Part shown: positions 25,397 through 34,030 of the stretch, in pieces
How the letters are laid out: each line of letters starts with the position of its first letter
How positions within the stretch are numbered: position 1 is the first letter of the stretch
Assembly (NCBI GenBank): GCA_030537455.1
Contig: JAUNMR010000013.1
Location: 35,540 to 84,252 of the forward strand
Origin: Planctomycetia bacterium
GTDB lineage: Bacteria > Planctomycetota > Planctomycetia > Pirellulales > Thermoguttaceae
Direction of reading: 5' to 3'
DNA length: 48,713 nt
Translations under genes and position numbers: made by a program
Notes under the pieces: model-generated
The model's input: the letters and a program-made list of their open reading frames with translations, nothing else
Told to the model about the DNA's origin: nothing
The model's database searches: none

Positions 25397-26560
25397 TTAT
25401 AGTTCTTTCGAGAGATCTTTTAGATTGACCAGCGCTATTCTTGCGGCGTTCAAACCATATGGCGCCCTTCCTGCGCAATAACCGACGAGGAGAGAATCCT
25501 GGTCAACGTAAAAGAGCGCGGGGTAGCAGAAAGCTCGCGGTTCGTCAGACCCGGCGTAATCGAGAGTTTTTTTGGCGAGGATCGTCTTGCCGTCGGGCGA
25601 GAGCAAGCCGATTGTGAGGGGATTGCGCTCAGAGTTCGAGTCGTTCCATACGGCGATGAGCTTGTCGCTATTGTAGGCGCGTATAATAGCGGCGGGCGAG
25701 GCAGGCGACACTAGCGGAGACGGCTCCGAATCACTCCATGTCACGCCGCGATCACGAGAGTAGCTGTAGTACTGCCGTCCGCTGGCGTTGCGAATCGTCA
25801 TGAGGAGTCGCCCGTCGCTCAGTTCAACAACGCCCGGCTCCTGATACATGATATTATTAATATTGGGGACGTCGTCGCTCTGCTTCCAGCGTCGTCCGCC
25901 GTCGTCAGAATAGAGACAGAAGAGCGTGGCTTTGCTTTCATAGTTATAGACGTCGCCGCCTTTGAAGTTGTGTCGCGCCACAGGGATAAGGAGTCTTCCC
26001 TCCGGCAGATGTAGCACGCGCGAGTTGTTAACGACGTTATAGGAACGCGCGCTAATCGTTTCGATACGCTCGGTCCAGGTTTTGCCCTCGTCGTAAGAAT
26101 ATCGAAGGTAGGGACGGCAGTCTCCGGCGTCCTCTTTCACCAGGTAGAAGAGCGCGATGGAGCGGTCGCGCAGTCTCACAAGGGACACAGACATAACGTT
26201 CATTCGCCCTTCGTTCTCCAGGACGAGTTCGTCTTCTTCAGACCAGGTTTGACCGTGATCTTTTGAGATACGACTCATGAGGCAAGCGGAGGCGTGGTCG
26301 TCGCCGGAATCACCGTAATAATGCGTGTAGATATATAGAATGTCTCCGGAGACTAGGCGAATGAAGTCTCCCTCGCTATTTCTTGGATTGTCTTGCGACG
26401 GCGGTAGATCAAGGACAATGCTCTTGGCGATGAGCGGCGTCTTTTTGGGACCGAGAACCTCGGGCTTTTTCTCGTCGCTGAGCGCAAGTGACATTACCAG
26501 GGCGATATAACCAGTCAAAAACGCCATCACGCAAATACGTAGCGGTTCGTCTTGTTTCAT
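25397..26560 (-). CDS. Sialidase-like BNR-repeat protein
   Basis: A 387-residue six-bladed propeller protein of the sialidase/BNR_2 type. At least four Asp-box repeats are visible (SKDHGQTWSE, SYDEGKTWTE, SDDGGRRWKQ, SRDRGVTWSD). The N-terminus (KQDEPLRICVMAFLTGYIALVMSLALS) is a signal peptide or anchor. The expected arginine motif appears as FIRLVSGD rather than the classic RIP, so true sialidase activity is doubtful; planctomycetes carry many such exported relatives of unknown substrate. The open frame extends upstream to 26839, overlapping the next gene, but that extension is arginine-rich and not family-like, so ATG 26560 is chosen. It precedes metallophosphoesterase 1 by 112 bp. Confidence 0.87.
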   Translation of the reverse strand: MKQDEPLRICVMAFLTGYIALVMSLALSDEKKPEVLGPKKTPLIAKSIVLDLPPSQDNPRNSEGDFIRLVSGDILYIYTHYYGDSGDDHASACLMSRISKDHGQTWSEEDELVLENEGRMNVMSVSLVRLRDRSIALFYLVKEDAGDCRPYLRYSYDEGKTWTERIETISARSYNVVNNSRVLHLPEGRLLIPVARHNFKGGDVYNYESKATLFCLYSDDGGRRWKQSDDVPNINNIMYQEPGVVELSDGRLLMTIRNASGRQYYSYSRDRGVTWSDSEPSPLVSPASPAAIIRAYNSDKLIAVWNDSNSERNPLTIGLLSPDGKTILAKKTLDYAGSDEPRAFCYPALFYVDQDSLLVGYCAGRAPYGLNAARIALVNLKDLSKEL

Positions 26561-26595
26561 GTCAAATGACTCCGCGCAAAGCGACTCAAAGGAAC

Positions 26596-26625
26596 AACGC
26601 GCTCCACACAGTAGCAGAGCGCGTT
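26596..26625 (-). terminator. Stem-loop after the Asn-rich membrane protein gene
   Basis: AACGCGCTC and GAGCGCGTT form a 9-bp perfect stem with a 12-base loop; on the minus strand it is followed by GTTCCTTTG, a weak U-tract. It sits between the stop at 26667 and the sialidase-like start at 26560. Confidence 0.5.
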
Positions 26626-26666
26626 GAGAGATTGACACGGTAGAAATAGACGAACAAGCGGCGCGT

Positions 26667-27962
26667 TTACCAGCGCAATTGTCTCGGTCGTTCCGATTGC
26701 GGGACAGCCTCGACATTTGGGTCGTCGTAACGTTGCGCGATGAATTCAGTCGCGTTGGCGTCCGATTGGGTTTGTTCAAAGAATCCGCCACGCGGCGCTG
26801 GTCTGGTAGTGGCGCCATAGTTATTTGCCGCGGGCGCAAAGGCGTTGCTGGGAACGTTATTGTCGGTTTGTTCGGCGTAACCGTTCAAGCTCTCGTCTGT
26901 ATTGTAATTATAATTCTCAAAAGAATCATTGTTCTTTAAGGAGTTGACGTTATTTTTTAAAACTCCTTGATTTACTTGATTAGCATAACCGGGGTTATTG
27001 CTATAAGCGTCAAATGCTGTAGGGTTTTCAGGCGCGGTTTGCGCGATCGGTTCGAACGATCCGAAAGACGCGTAGTCGGCGAAACCCTGGGTTGGTCGCG
27101 GCGCTTGCGTAGCGGTTGTTTCTGCAGGCGTAACGTACTGATTGAACGGTGCGGAGACCGCGGGGGGCGATTGTAGATCGCCGAAGCCGGTAAAGTTTCC
27201 GTTGGCGCCAGGTAGTTCGTGCGACTGTAAACCACCAGGGGAACTAGCCGTGGTCATGGCGTTCGAGACAGTATAATTGGCGTTTACGTCGTTTTCGCGC
27301 GGGACGAGAAACTGATCTGCGTAGTTGAGTTGCGGTTCCACCGGCGCGTAGGCGGTCATTTCGACTTCTCTCGATTGACCGTCCACACCTGGGTAGAGTT
27401 CGGCGTTTGAAGCAACGGTATAGCCGACGCCGAGTTGGTCGTAGCCGACTTGATTCAGATCAGCGTAACGCTCGTTGACGTCGCTCGGTAGGCTAGAATC
27501 GTACTCGAAGAGTTGTGAATGTTCAGGTTCGCCGAGGAAGGGAGCGCTTGGCATATCGGTAAACGCCTCGGGCAGATCGTCGAAATTCACGATCGTTTCG
27601 GCGTTGGCGTCGAGCGTGTTTTGCGCTACGGCGTCGCTACCGTTTGCGAGGTCGATGGCGCTGTGCTTGAGCACGACCGGTTGTAAGTAGGCTAGTGACG
27701 CTCCAAGCCCAAAGACTAGGAGATATCCGAGAGATTTACGTAGTTTTCCATGTTTACTCGATTTGGCGGCGTTTGTAACGCAGAGCGTGGCGTTCGTAGG
27801 AAGAGCGTAGTGTGGCACTCTCGCGACGACACGAGGAAGACTTTGTGAAATCAAATCTTCGGCGTTGTTTCCTTCGAGCCAGTTTTGCGCGAAGGAGCCG
27901 TTATTATCGTCGGCGTCGGCAAAATTTTGCGCGGGGATGTATTGCTCTTGTGGAACCGTCAT
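26667..27962 (-). CDS. Unrecognised Asn-rich single-span membrane protein
   Basis: I do not recognise this 431-residue protein. A cytosolic N-terminal part of about 75 residues ends in basic KSSKHGKLRKS, followed by one membrane helix (LGYLLVFGLGASLAYLQPVV, about 77-96). The remaining 335 residues are low-complexity and probably disordered, rich in Asn, Ala, Pro, Gln, Tyr and acidic residues, with runs such as QGVLKNNVNSLKNNDSFENY. This looks like an anchored, unstructured periplasmic or surface tail. No enzymatic motif is present. It is upstream of the sialidase-like gene on the same strand. That it is a real gene is supported by its length, its composition and the ATG with GAGG nearby. Confidence 0.75.
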   Translation of the reverse strand: MTVPQEQYIPAQNFADADDNNGSFAQNWLEGNNAEDLISQSLPRVVARVPHYALPTNATLCVTNAAKSSKHGKLRKSLGYLLVFGLGASLAYLQPVVLKHSAIDLANGSDAVAQNTLDANAETIVNFDDLPEAFTDMPSAPFLGEPEHSQLFEYDSSLPSDVNERYADLNQVGYDQLGVGYTVASNAELYPGVDGQSREVEMTAYAPVEPQLNYADQFLVPRENDVNANYTVSNAMTTASSPGGLQSHELPGANGNFTGFGDLQSPPAVSAPFNQYVTPAETTATQAPRPTQGFADYASFGSFEPIAQTAPENPTAFDAYSNNPGYANQVNQGVLKNNVNSLKNNDSFENYNYNTDESLNGYAEQTDNNVPSNAFAPAANNYGATTRPAPRGGFFEQTQSDANATEFIAQRYDDPNVEAVPQSERPRQLRW

Positions 27963-28119
27963 GACGAGACCTCTGACCTTGATAGTGCGCGGGTAATCTA
28001 GCGTATCGCCAAATCAAAACACTAGAGCGCCTCTTCTTGGTATCGGTCAGTTCATCAGTAGACTTAAGCTTATTTTAGCGGTTTTGTTGTTTTTAAAGGT
28101 TTTGACGATTTGTTATGAA

Positions 28120-28159
28120 TTGTAAAGAAGAACGCCAAGCGCTTGAGGACGCTTGGCGT
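28120..28159 (-). terminator. Terminator after DegT aminotransferase gene
   Basis: On the minus strand ACGCCAAGCG and CGCTTGGCGT form a perfect 10-bp stem (loop of eight) followed by TCTTCTTTAC. Next to it, three near-tandem copies of TGGCGTGAG lie between the hairpin and the stop codon (28154-28182). Confidence 0.75.
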
Positions 28160-28184
28160 GAGTGGCGTGAGCGTGGCGTGAGGC

Positions 28185-29339
28185 TTATGCGAAAAATTCA
28201 GCAACGGTCTTCACTAGATAGATTTGTTCTTCATATGTAAGCTCGGGGAAGATCGGTAGCGCGAGTACTTCATTAGCGGCTTTGAGCGTCTCGGGCAGGT
28301 CTTGTGGCTTGTAGCCGAGGTAGGCAAAGCACTCCTGTTGGTGGACGCCGAGCGGATAGTAAATATCAGAACCGATTTTCTTTTGCGCGAGGAAGGCGCG
28401 CAGGTCGTTGCGTTTGCCGTCCAGGACGCGAATGACGTATTGATGCCAGACGTGCCGACGGTTCGGGAGCGCTATGGGCAACACGATCTTATCGGTGAGT
28501 TTCGCGTCGGTAAAGAGCTTGGAGTAGCGAGCGGAGACCTCTTGACGCGAGGCGATCCACTGGTCGAGGTAGGGTAGTTTGACGTTGAGAATCGCGGCCT
28601 GGTAGGAGTCGAGTCGGCTATTAATACCGATGACCTTGTGGTAATATCGCGGAGCCATGCCGTGACCGCGCAGAAGTTTGACGTAATCTACAAGTTCCTT
28701 GTTATTTCCAAGTACCATACCGCCGTCGCCAGCTCCTCCGAGGTTCTTTGTCGGGTAGAAGCTCAGGCAGGACAGATCGCCCCAGTTTCCAACAGAGACG
28801 CCGTTGAGTTCCGCGCCGATCGCTTGCGCAGAGTCCTCGATGACGTAAATTTTATGACCGTATTTCTTCTCGGCGTCTTTGACGATCTCTTGAATGGCGA
28901 CCATATCGGCGGCCTGACCGAAGAGATGCACGGCGATGATTGCTTTAGTGCGTTCAGAAATATTCGCTTGTACCGACTGGGGATCAAGGCAGAAGGAGTC
29001 GTGCGAAATATCAACGAGTTTGATCGTGGCGCCGAGTCGCGCAATGCAACTGGCGGAGGCGAAGAAGGTGAAGGAGGGCACAATGACTTCGTCGCCGGGG
29101 CCGACTTTCGCCGCCATGATCGACAGAAGCAACGCGTCGCTACCGGAAGCGCAACCGACCGCGTAGTTGACCTTAGAGTATTGCGCGATATTTTCTTCGA
29201 GTTTCGCCACTTCCGGACCGAGGATAAATTGACCGGTCTGGTTGACGTTTTTTAAAGCGTCGTCCATCTGATCTCCAATCAGGCGGTATTGACGTTTTAA
29301 ATCCAGCATCGGAACCGAATCAATTTGTGAACACGACAT
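28185..29339 (-). CDS. DegT/DnrJ/EryC1/StrS sugar aminotransferase
   Basis: A PLP-dependent aminotransferase of 384 residues that adds an amino group to a keto-sugar nucleotide. The PLP lysine is Lys198 in SFYPTKNLGG, and Asp169/Gln172 (EDSAQA) bind the cofactor. The beginning (PMLDLKRQYRLIGDQMDDALK, then GQFILGPEVAKLE) resembles enzymes such as WbpE that act on UDP-hexuronate-type 3-keto sugars. The substrate is not certain; amino sugars for O-antigen, S-layer or exopolysaccharide are likely. No other sugar-nucleotide gene is adjacent. Transcribed alone, with a good terminator. Confidence 0.92.
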   Translation of the reverse strand: MSCSQIDSVPMLDLKRQYRLIGDQMDDALKNVNQTGQFILGPEVAKLEENIAQYSKVNYAVGCASGSDALLLSIMAAKVGPGDEVIVPSFTFFASASCIARLGATIKLVDISHDSFCLDPQSVQANISERTKAIIAVHLFGQAADMVAIQEIVKDAEKKYGHKIYVIEDSAQAIGAELNGVSVGNWGDLSCLSFYPTKNLGGAGDGGMVLGNNKELVDYVKLLRGHGMAPRYYHKVIGINSRLDSYQAAILNVKLPYLDQWIASRQEVSARYSKLFTDAKLTDKIVLPIALPNRRHVWHQYVIRVLDGKRNDLRAFLAQKKIGSDIYYPLGVHQQECFAYLGYKPQDLPETLKAANEVLALPIFPELTYEEQIYLVKTVAEFFA

Positions 29340-29667
29340 AATCTACACAATCCTTTCGAATCAACACGTAACGCGACGTTATCAGCCGCCTTAATAACGC
29401 GGGGATTTTAGCGAAATCCAAAAAACCCGTCAAGCGCGAAGGATAGATAAAATTTATGTATTTTACTAAAAAGATGTTTTTTAATAACTGTATAAGCTTG
29501 TGTTGCGTACGCGCCTTCTGAATAGAGTTAAGCGCGTGTGGAGGATAAGTTTTCGATTTCTTGACCGCTTCGCTTCATCACATTATAATGCAGAAAAGTA
29601 GTTCGTCGACGCATTGAGCGCGACGAGTGTATCACCCAACCACTCCATTTCCTTTGAATCGAAAACT
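29340..29667. other. Divergent regulatory gap, DegT gene and C39-like gene
   Basis: Contains an AT-rich stretch (29451-29500) near the DegT side and the plus-strand promoter at 29561-29589. No RNA gene or small frame was recognised. Confidence 0.5.
29561..29589 (+). promoter_or_regulatory. Strong sigma70-like promoter for C39-like gene
   Basis: TTGACC (29561-29566), a 17-bp spacer and a consensus TATAAT (29584-29589); transcription start expected near 29596, about 72 nt before the chosen ATG. This also shows that the TTG at 29614 is not needed as a start. Confidence 0.7.
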
Positions 29668-30471
29668 ATGTCTCAGACATTTTTTACCATGTTATTTTCG
29701 AGCGCATTTAGTTCGACGATAATAATAGCTCTTGCGGCGACGGCTTGTGGCTTTTGCGTGAGCTCCTCCAGGGCAGAGGAAGGCTCTGCGGTAGACGCGG
29801 AACAGGTCGCGAAAGATCCTAATGCCAAGTTAATTCGCGTTCCTTATGAACATCAGCTTGACGTAGTGTACGGTTGCGAAGCGGTGAGCGCTACCATGGC
29901 TCTGCAGTTTTACAGCGTTGATATAACCTGGCGTCAGTTCACCGACGAGTACCTCATTACCAAGCCGTGGCACGTGGACGAGAATGGCGAATGCTTTGGA
30001 CCAGATCCTTACGCGGCTTATCCAGGCAATCCCTATCAGGATTCCGGTCCGAATTGTGGTTTCGGCTGTTACGCGCCGGCGTTGGCTAAGGCAATGAATA
30101 AGGTTCTTCCACAGGATAAACTGCACGCGGTCGTTACCAGCAATCTGAAGCTCTGCGACCTTGTTATGAATTATATCGACAAGGGCGAGCCTGTCGTAAT
30201 GTGGGCCACAATGGACATGCTCCCTTCTAGGCTCACGCGCACTTGGACGATCGATTACGTCGATGAGAATTCCCACTTCCGGCTTGGCGATAAGTTCACC
30301 TGGAACGGCAACGAACATTGTTTGGTTCTGGTCGGCTACGACGCGCAGAACTATTTCTTTAACGACCCGTATAAGAATCACGGACTCATCGCCTACCCGA
30401 AGGAACTCGTGGAGCAACGTTTCCGCGAGCAAGGATCGCAATCCCTCGTGGTGCAACACGTTGAGCAATAA
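29668..30471 (+). CDS. Exported C39-like cysteine protease
   Basis: A 267-residue secreted protein with a papain-like C39 fold. Residues 1-35 are a signal peptide (hydrophobic SSTIIIALAATACGF). Catalytic residues are visible: Gln63, Cys70 in VYGCEAVSATMAL, His217 in GNEHCLVLVGYD and Asp233 in FNDPY. Extra cysteines in DSGPNCGFGC (near 126-134) may form a disulphide. The length and layout fit the stand-alone C39_2 (BtrH-like) group rather than bacteriocin exporters: no ABC transporter or peptide precursor is nearby. The frame extends to TTG 29614, but ATG 29668 is preferred. Substrate unknown. Confidence 0.88.
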   Translation: MSQTFFTMLFSSAFSSTIIIALAATACGFCVSSSRAEEGSAVDAEQVAKDPNAKLIRVPYEHQLDVVYGCEAVSATMALQFYSVDITWRQFTDEYLITKPWHVDENGECFGPDPYAAYPGNPYQDSGPNCGFGCYAPALAKAMNKVLPQDKLHAVVTSNLKLCDLVMNYIDKGEPVVMWATMDMLPSRLTRTWTIDYVDENSHFRLGDKFTWNGNEHCLVLVGYDAQNYFFNDPYKNHGLIAYPKELVEQRFREQGSQSLVVQHVEQ

Positions 30472-30522
30472 ACAATTATATTAATGCGCTCGTACTTGCC
30501 TTGAACGTATATTAAACATAAT

Positions 30523-30570
30523 AAGCCGGTCATCTTTCCCTTTGTGGAAGAACTGACCGGCTTTCTTTAT
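30523..30570. terminator. Bidirectional terminator between C39-like and GHL10 genes
   Basis: AAGCCGGTCA and TGACCGGCTT form a 10-bp stem that continues inward (TCTTTCC with GGAAGA), followed by TCTTTAT on the plus strand; the minus strand reads TTATTATG after the stem. Confidence 0.78.
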
Positions 30571-30595
30571 CAGTAAATATAGGTATTTACAGGGT

Positions 30596-31828
30596 TTATT
30601 TATCCTCTGGCTTTTTCCAATTGTGTTCTTCGCTGTACTGCTTTAGCAATTCGTACGCCATTGTTTTGTTTTTGAAGCTGTGGGCGGTGAAGAAGACCTG
30701 ACCGTCGGGCTGTTCCAAGGAGTCGAGCAGTTCCAATTGTCGCTTGAAGTTCTCGGGCGTTTGCCACGCTTCCTTTGTGGATTTGGGGTCGAGACGATAC
30801 GCCGCCATACCGACGTAAAGTTTGACGTCAACGTCTTTAACGACGTCGGACCACCATTTAAGAAGGACGTCGAAATCGGCGATTTTGTAGCCGATTTCCC
30901 AATAGATTTGTGGAATAACAGCGTCGATCCATTCGTTTTTAATCCAGGTGTAGACGTCGGCGTAAAGGTCGAAATAACATTGATTTCCACGCGTATCGCT
31001 GCCAAGCGGATGGCTTGATTTATTAGCCCAGATACCGGCGGGACTCACGCTCCATAGCACGTCTTTGTTCGTTTGGTCAATGGCGCGTTTGGTCTCTTGG
31101 ATAAAGAGGTCGACGTTATTTCTTCTCCAGTCTTCAATATTGTCGAAATCTTTGCCGTACTCTTGGAAGGTATTGGCGTCTTCGTCGATCTTTCTTTCGG
31201 GATAGAAGTAGTCGTCGATGTGAATACCGTCGACGTCGTAGTTTTCAACGATTTCGATAATACCGTCAACGACAAGCTTTCTGACCTCAGGAATACCGGG
31301 GTTGAGGTAGTACCGGTCGTTATGGAAGAAAGTCCACTCGGGATGCAGTTTTGCGGGGTTTGAGTCAGCGAGGGAGTCGAGCGAGCGCTTTCCGATAGTG
31401 ACGCGATAGGGATTGATCCAAGCGTGTAGTTGTATTCCGCGCGCGTGCGCTTGTTCGATCCAGTATTTTAGCGGGTCGAAATTCTCATCGGGCGCTTGTC
31501 CTTGTTTTCCGGAGAGGAACTGTGACCACGGGTAGATTTTCGAGGGGTAGTATGCGTCCCCCATAGGTCGAACCTGGAGAAAGACGGCGTTAAATCGCAA
31601 CGTCTGGAAGAGGTCGAGCCACTGGTCGATTTCCAGGCGCATTTCCTGTGCGGAACGTCCAGGTTTGGAGGGAAAATCAATATTGGAGACGGTGGAGACC
31701 CAAACGCCGTGAAAGTCTTTGGGACGTGGCGTCTCTTGCTGTGCGTAGACCCGATTAGTCAGTAGCGAGAGCGCTAGGAGCGTGGTCGTGATCAATAGCG
31801 AGATATGACGAAAGGAAGGTGTGGACAT
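30596..31828 (-). CDS. GHL10 glycoside hydrolase-like exported protein
   Basis: A 410-residue secreted TIM-barrel protein of the GHL10 (YngK/DUF187) family. A signal peptide (SLLITTTLLALSLLTNRVYAQ) is followed by the diagnostic FHGVWVSTVSNIDFPSK, then FNAVFLQVRPMGDAYYPS, LHAWINPYRV, DYDVDGIHIDDYFYP-type sequence (VDGIHIDDYFYP) with the acidic residues expected at the active site, VSPAGIWANK and DAVIPQIYWEIGY. Members are thought to cut peptidoglycan-like or other beta-linked polysaccharides after peptide removal; the exact substrate here is unknown. It lies downstream of metallophosphoesterase 2 on the same strand. Confidence 0.92.
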   Translation of the reverse strand: MSTPSFRHISLLITTTLLALSLLTNRVYAQQETPRPKDFHGVWVSTVSNIDFPSKPGRSAQEMRLEIDQWLDLFQTLRFNAVFLQVRPMGDAYYPSKIYPWSQFLSGKQGQAPDENFDPLKYWIEQAHARGIQLHAWINPYRVTIGKRSLDSLADSNPAKLHPEWTFFHNDRYYLNPGIPEVRKLVVDGIIEIVENYDVDGIHIDDYFYPERKIDEDANTFQEYGKDFDNIEDWRRNNVDLFIQETKRAIDQTNKDVLWSVSPAGIWANKSSHPLGSDTRGNQCYFDLYADVYTWIKNEWIDAVIPQIYWEIGYKIADFDVLLKWWSDVVKDVDVKLYVGMAAYRLDPKSTKEAWQTPENFKRQLELLDSLEQPDGQVFFTAHSFKNKTMAYELLKQYSEEHNWKKPEDK

Positions 31829-31890
31829 AGTTGCATGACGCCATCGCTGAGCGTCGACTTAGAGCGTGGTAGGAGTGAGAGGATTAAAGA

Positions 31891-31915
31891 GTCGGCGCCA
31901 CGCTTGTGGCGCGAC
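31891..31915 (-). terminator. GC-rich stem-loop after metallophosphoesterase 2
   Basis: GCGCCAC and GTGGCGC with loop GCTT form a perfect 7-bp core, extended by three pairs past a bulge. On the minus strand it is followed by TCTTTAATC, a modest U-tract. Confidence 0.5.
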
Positions 31916-31951
31916 GCCGAGCAAGTTTTTTAACGCGTAGTTTGGCGCGGA

Positions 31952-33955
31952 TTATAGCCAGAGCTTTTCGATCTGTTCCGGTTTGAGAACCCATGAGTAG
32001 ACGCCAGCGCGTGAGATCACGCCGGGGAAGAACCATCTGACCTGGTATTTCGGGCAGACGTCTCCACCGAGGCAGAACGCCTTGGCTTTGTCGTTGAGCG
32101 TGAGACGAAAAGCGCCGGCAACTTCTTTACTTGCGACAAGTTTGCCGTCAAGGTAAAGCTTAAAGACCTTTTGGTCATAAGTCATAAAGGCGACGACGTC
32201 GTCTTTCCGATCAAATGGGACTTCGAGAAGGACGTAGTCGTTTTCGACCCAGACACGCGCAATGAGGGTCTTTGTTTTCGGTTCGTATTCGAACCCCAGA
32301 CCGCCGCTTTCGGTGGAGCCGAAGAGGGAGATGCGTTCTTTCGATTTGCGTCGGTCAAGTTCCAGGCGGAATTTCAAGCCGAGGGAGACTTCATCGCGCA
32401 ATTTGCCCGCGTGGACGAGGGAGTAGGGGAAGAGGAACGCTTGGTTTTTACCGTCAAAGGAGGCGCACGGACCGAGCGTGGCGTCTTTAACCAGCACGGG
32501 CGCAGTGAATTGCGGCGCGTAGCTGACCTTTTGAGGTTCTGGCGTAACGCTCATTCCCTTTTCTTGGTCGAATTTGACGTTGAGGAAATTCGGTTCCGGC
32601 GCTTCGGCGTTTCGGTCGACGTCAGCGTCGTCAGGGGTGGCGAACTCTATGATCAGCGGCTTTTCCGTCGTTTTCTGGAAGGCGTTGACGCCGTTGATTG
32701 TGAGACGGTATTTGGAGTTGGGTTTGAGGTGGAAGAGTTCGCAATCGATATGTTCTGCCGGTTCTTTCATGAAGTAATCGGACCAGAAATTATAGACGTC
32801 GAACGGTCGCCATTGACCGTCTTCATCGATTTCCGCGTCGATCTGGTATGAGACGACGCAGAATTTATCGCGCGCCTGGTTAAATCGTACGGCGGCGGCG
32901 TAGGGAGCGGTTTCGAGCATTTCGGGCTTAGCGTCCTGACGCCACACGGGCGGTTCAGCGACGTCGAAGCGGTCGTTAGTGTAGATATAGCCGGCAATAT
33001 TGCCAGGCTCAGCGATGAGATACTCGCGGTCGAGAAAGGTATCAGAGATGACGTCGTAGAGTCTCACGCGAATGGCGTTGTCTTGGTAGACGTCGCAGAT
33101 GAGGAAGACGCCGGCCTGATCGACGTCGACGTTAGCGCCGGGCTGGAAGTTTCTAGCGCGTTCGTAAAGTCTGAGCGCGAAGTAGCTTAGCGAACCCGTT
33201 CCAATGGCGGTGTATTCGCCTTGCCAAACGGAACGCGGGTCGAAGGACGGGATGTGGGAGTGACCTGAGACGTGTACGACTCTGGGGTACTTTTGAAGTA
33301 TGTCGGCCAGGTCGTAGACGCCGGCGTGGAAGTCGGCGGGCAGGCTAGCGCTACCGTAGACTGTGTCGCGCACGTGATAATGCTGCACGACAAAGACGGG
33401 CTTTTTCGGGTCGTCGGCGAGCGCTTCTTTAATGTTCTGTTCCAGCCATTCTCTGACATAGAGGTAGTCGTTTTCATTGCAAGTACCCTTTTCAGGGGAG
33501 ATCGTAATGAAATGGTACCCGTTGACGATCTGATGACGATTGGCGCAGGTCTGGAAGGTTTCTTCCCACAACGCGCGACTGCCGCCATAGAACTCATGAT
33601 TACCCATGCAGATCACGCGTCGCGTCGCGTCGTTAAGATTGGCGTCGAGCGTGGCTTTGAAGTCGTTGATTTCCTTGGGGACGCCGTGGTTGGAGATATC
33701 GCCGGCAACGACAAGCGCGTCGAATTTGTCGTAAGGTTGCTGAGCGCTGTACTGGTTCATGAACTGTAACGCTTTGTTCAGACGCACATGCTGATCCGAC
33801 TGCTCGTTGTGGGAGGCGTCATAGTGCACGTCGCTGAGCGCGGCGAAACGCAACACAATCGGTTTGTTTTCGGTATTGGCGAAGAGTCGCGACGGTATGC
33901 ACAGCGCCAGTAGCGATCCTCCGATAAAGGAACGACGATTAATATTGAGCGTCAC
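31952..33955 (-). CDS. TAT-exported metallophosphoesterase with LamG-like C-terminus (paralogue 2)
   Basis: A 667-residue paralogue of 23245-25284 with the same order: twin-arginine signal (NRRSFIGGSLLAL), metallophosphoesterase domain with SDVH, VAGDISNHG, CMGNHEF, VQHYHV and SGHSH, a central beta region, and a C-terminal LamG-like domain ending in FPGVISRAGVYSWVLKPEQIEKL. The two copies align along the whole length with moderate divergence, pointing to an old duplication. Start is GTG 33955 with GAGG eight bases upstream. A 8-bp inverted repeat (GAAACGCG, 33980-33987, with CGCGTTTC, 34001-34008) lies just upstream and may be regulatory. Substrate unknown. Confidence 0.9.
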   Translation of the reverse strand: MTLNINRRSFIGGSLLALCIPSRLFANTENKPIVLRFAALSDVHYDASHNEQSDQHVRLNKALQFMNQYSAQQPYDKFDALVVAGDISNHGVPKEINDFKATLDANLNDATRRVICMGNHEFYGGSRALWEETFQTCANRHQIVNGYHFITISPEKGTCNENDYLYVREWLEQNIKEALADDPKKPVFVVQHYHVRDTVYGSASLPADFHAGVYDLADILQKYPRVVHVSGHSHIPSFDPRSVWQGEYTAIGTGSLSYFALRLYERARNFQPGANVDVDQAGVFLICDVYQDNAIRVRLYDVISDTFLDREYLIAEPGNIAGYIYTNDRFDVAEPPVWRQDAKPEMLETAPYAAAVRFNQARDKFCVVSYQIDAEIDEDGQWRPFDVYNFWSDYFMKEPAEHIDCELFHLKPNSKYRLTINGVNAFQKTTEKPLIIEFATPDDADVDRNAEAPEPNFLNVKFDQEKGMSVTPEPQKVSYAPQFTAPVLVKDATLGPCASFDGKNQAFLFPYSLVHAGKLRDEVSLGLKFRLELDRRKSKERISLFGSTESGGLGFEYEPKTKTLIARVWVENDYVLLEVPFDRKDDVVAFMTYDQKVFKLYLDGKLVASKEVAGAFRLTLNDKAKAFCLGGDVCPKYQVRWFFPGVISRAGVYSWVLKPEQIEKLWL

Positions 33956-34030
33956 AGTGAAACCTCATAGAACAGTTGGGAAACGCGTGGTTGTAAGTAT
34001 CGCGTTTCGTGGAAATAAACAGATGAACAG

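Noticed and set aside
26561..26839. N-terminal extension of the sialidase-like gene
   Set aside because: Arg/Asn-rich, overlaps the end of the upstream gene, and hides the signal peptide that begins at ATG 26560.
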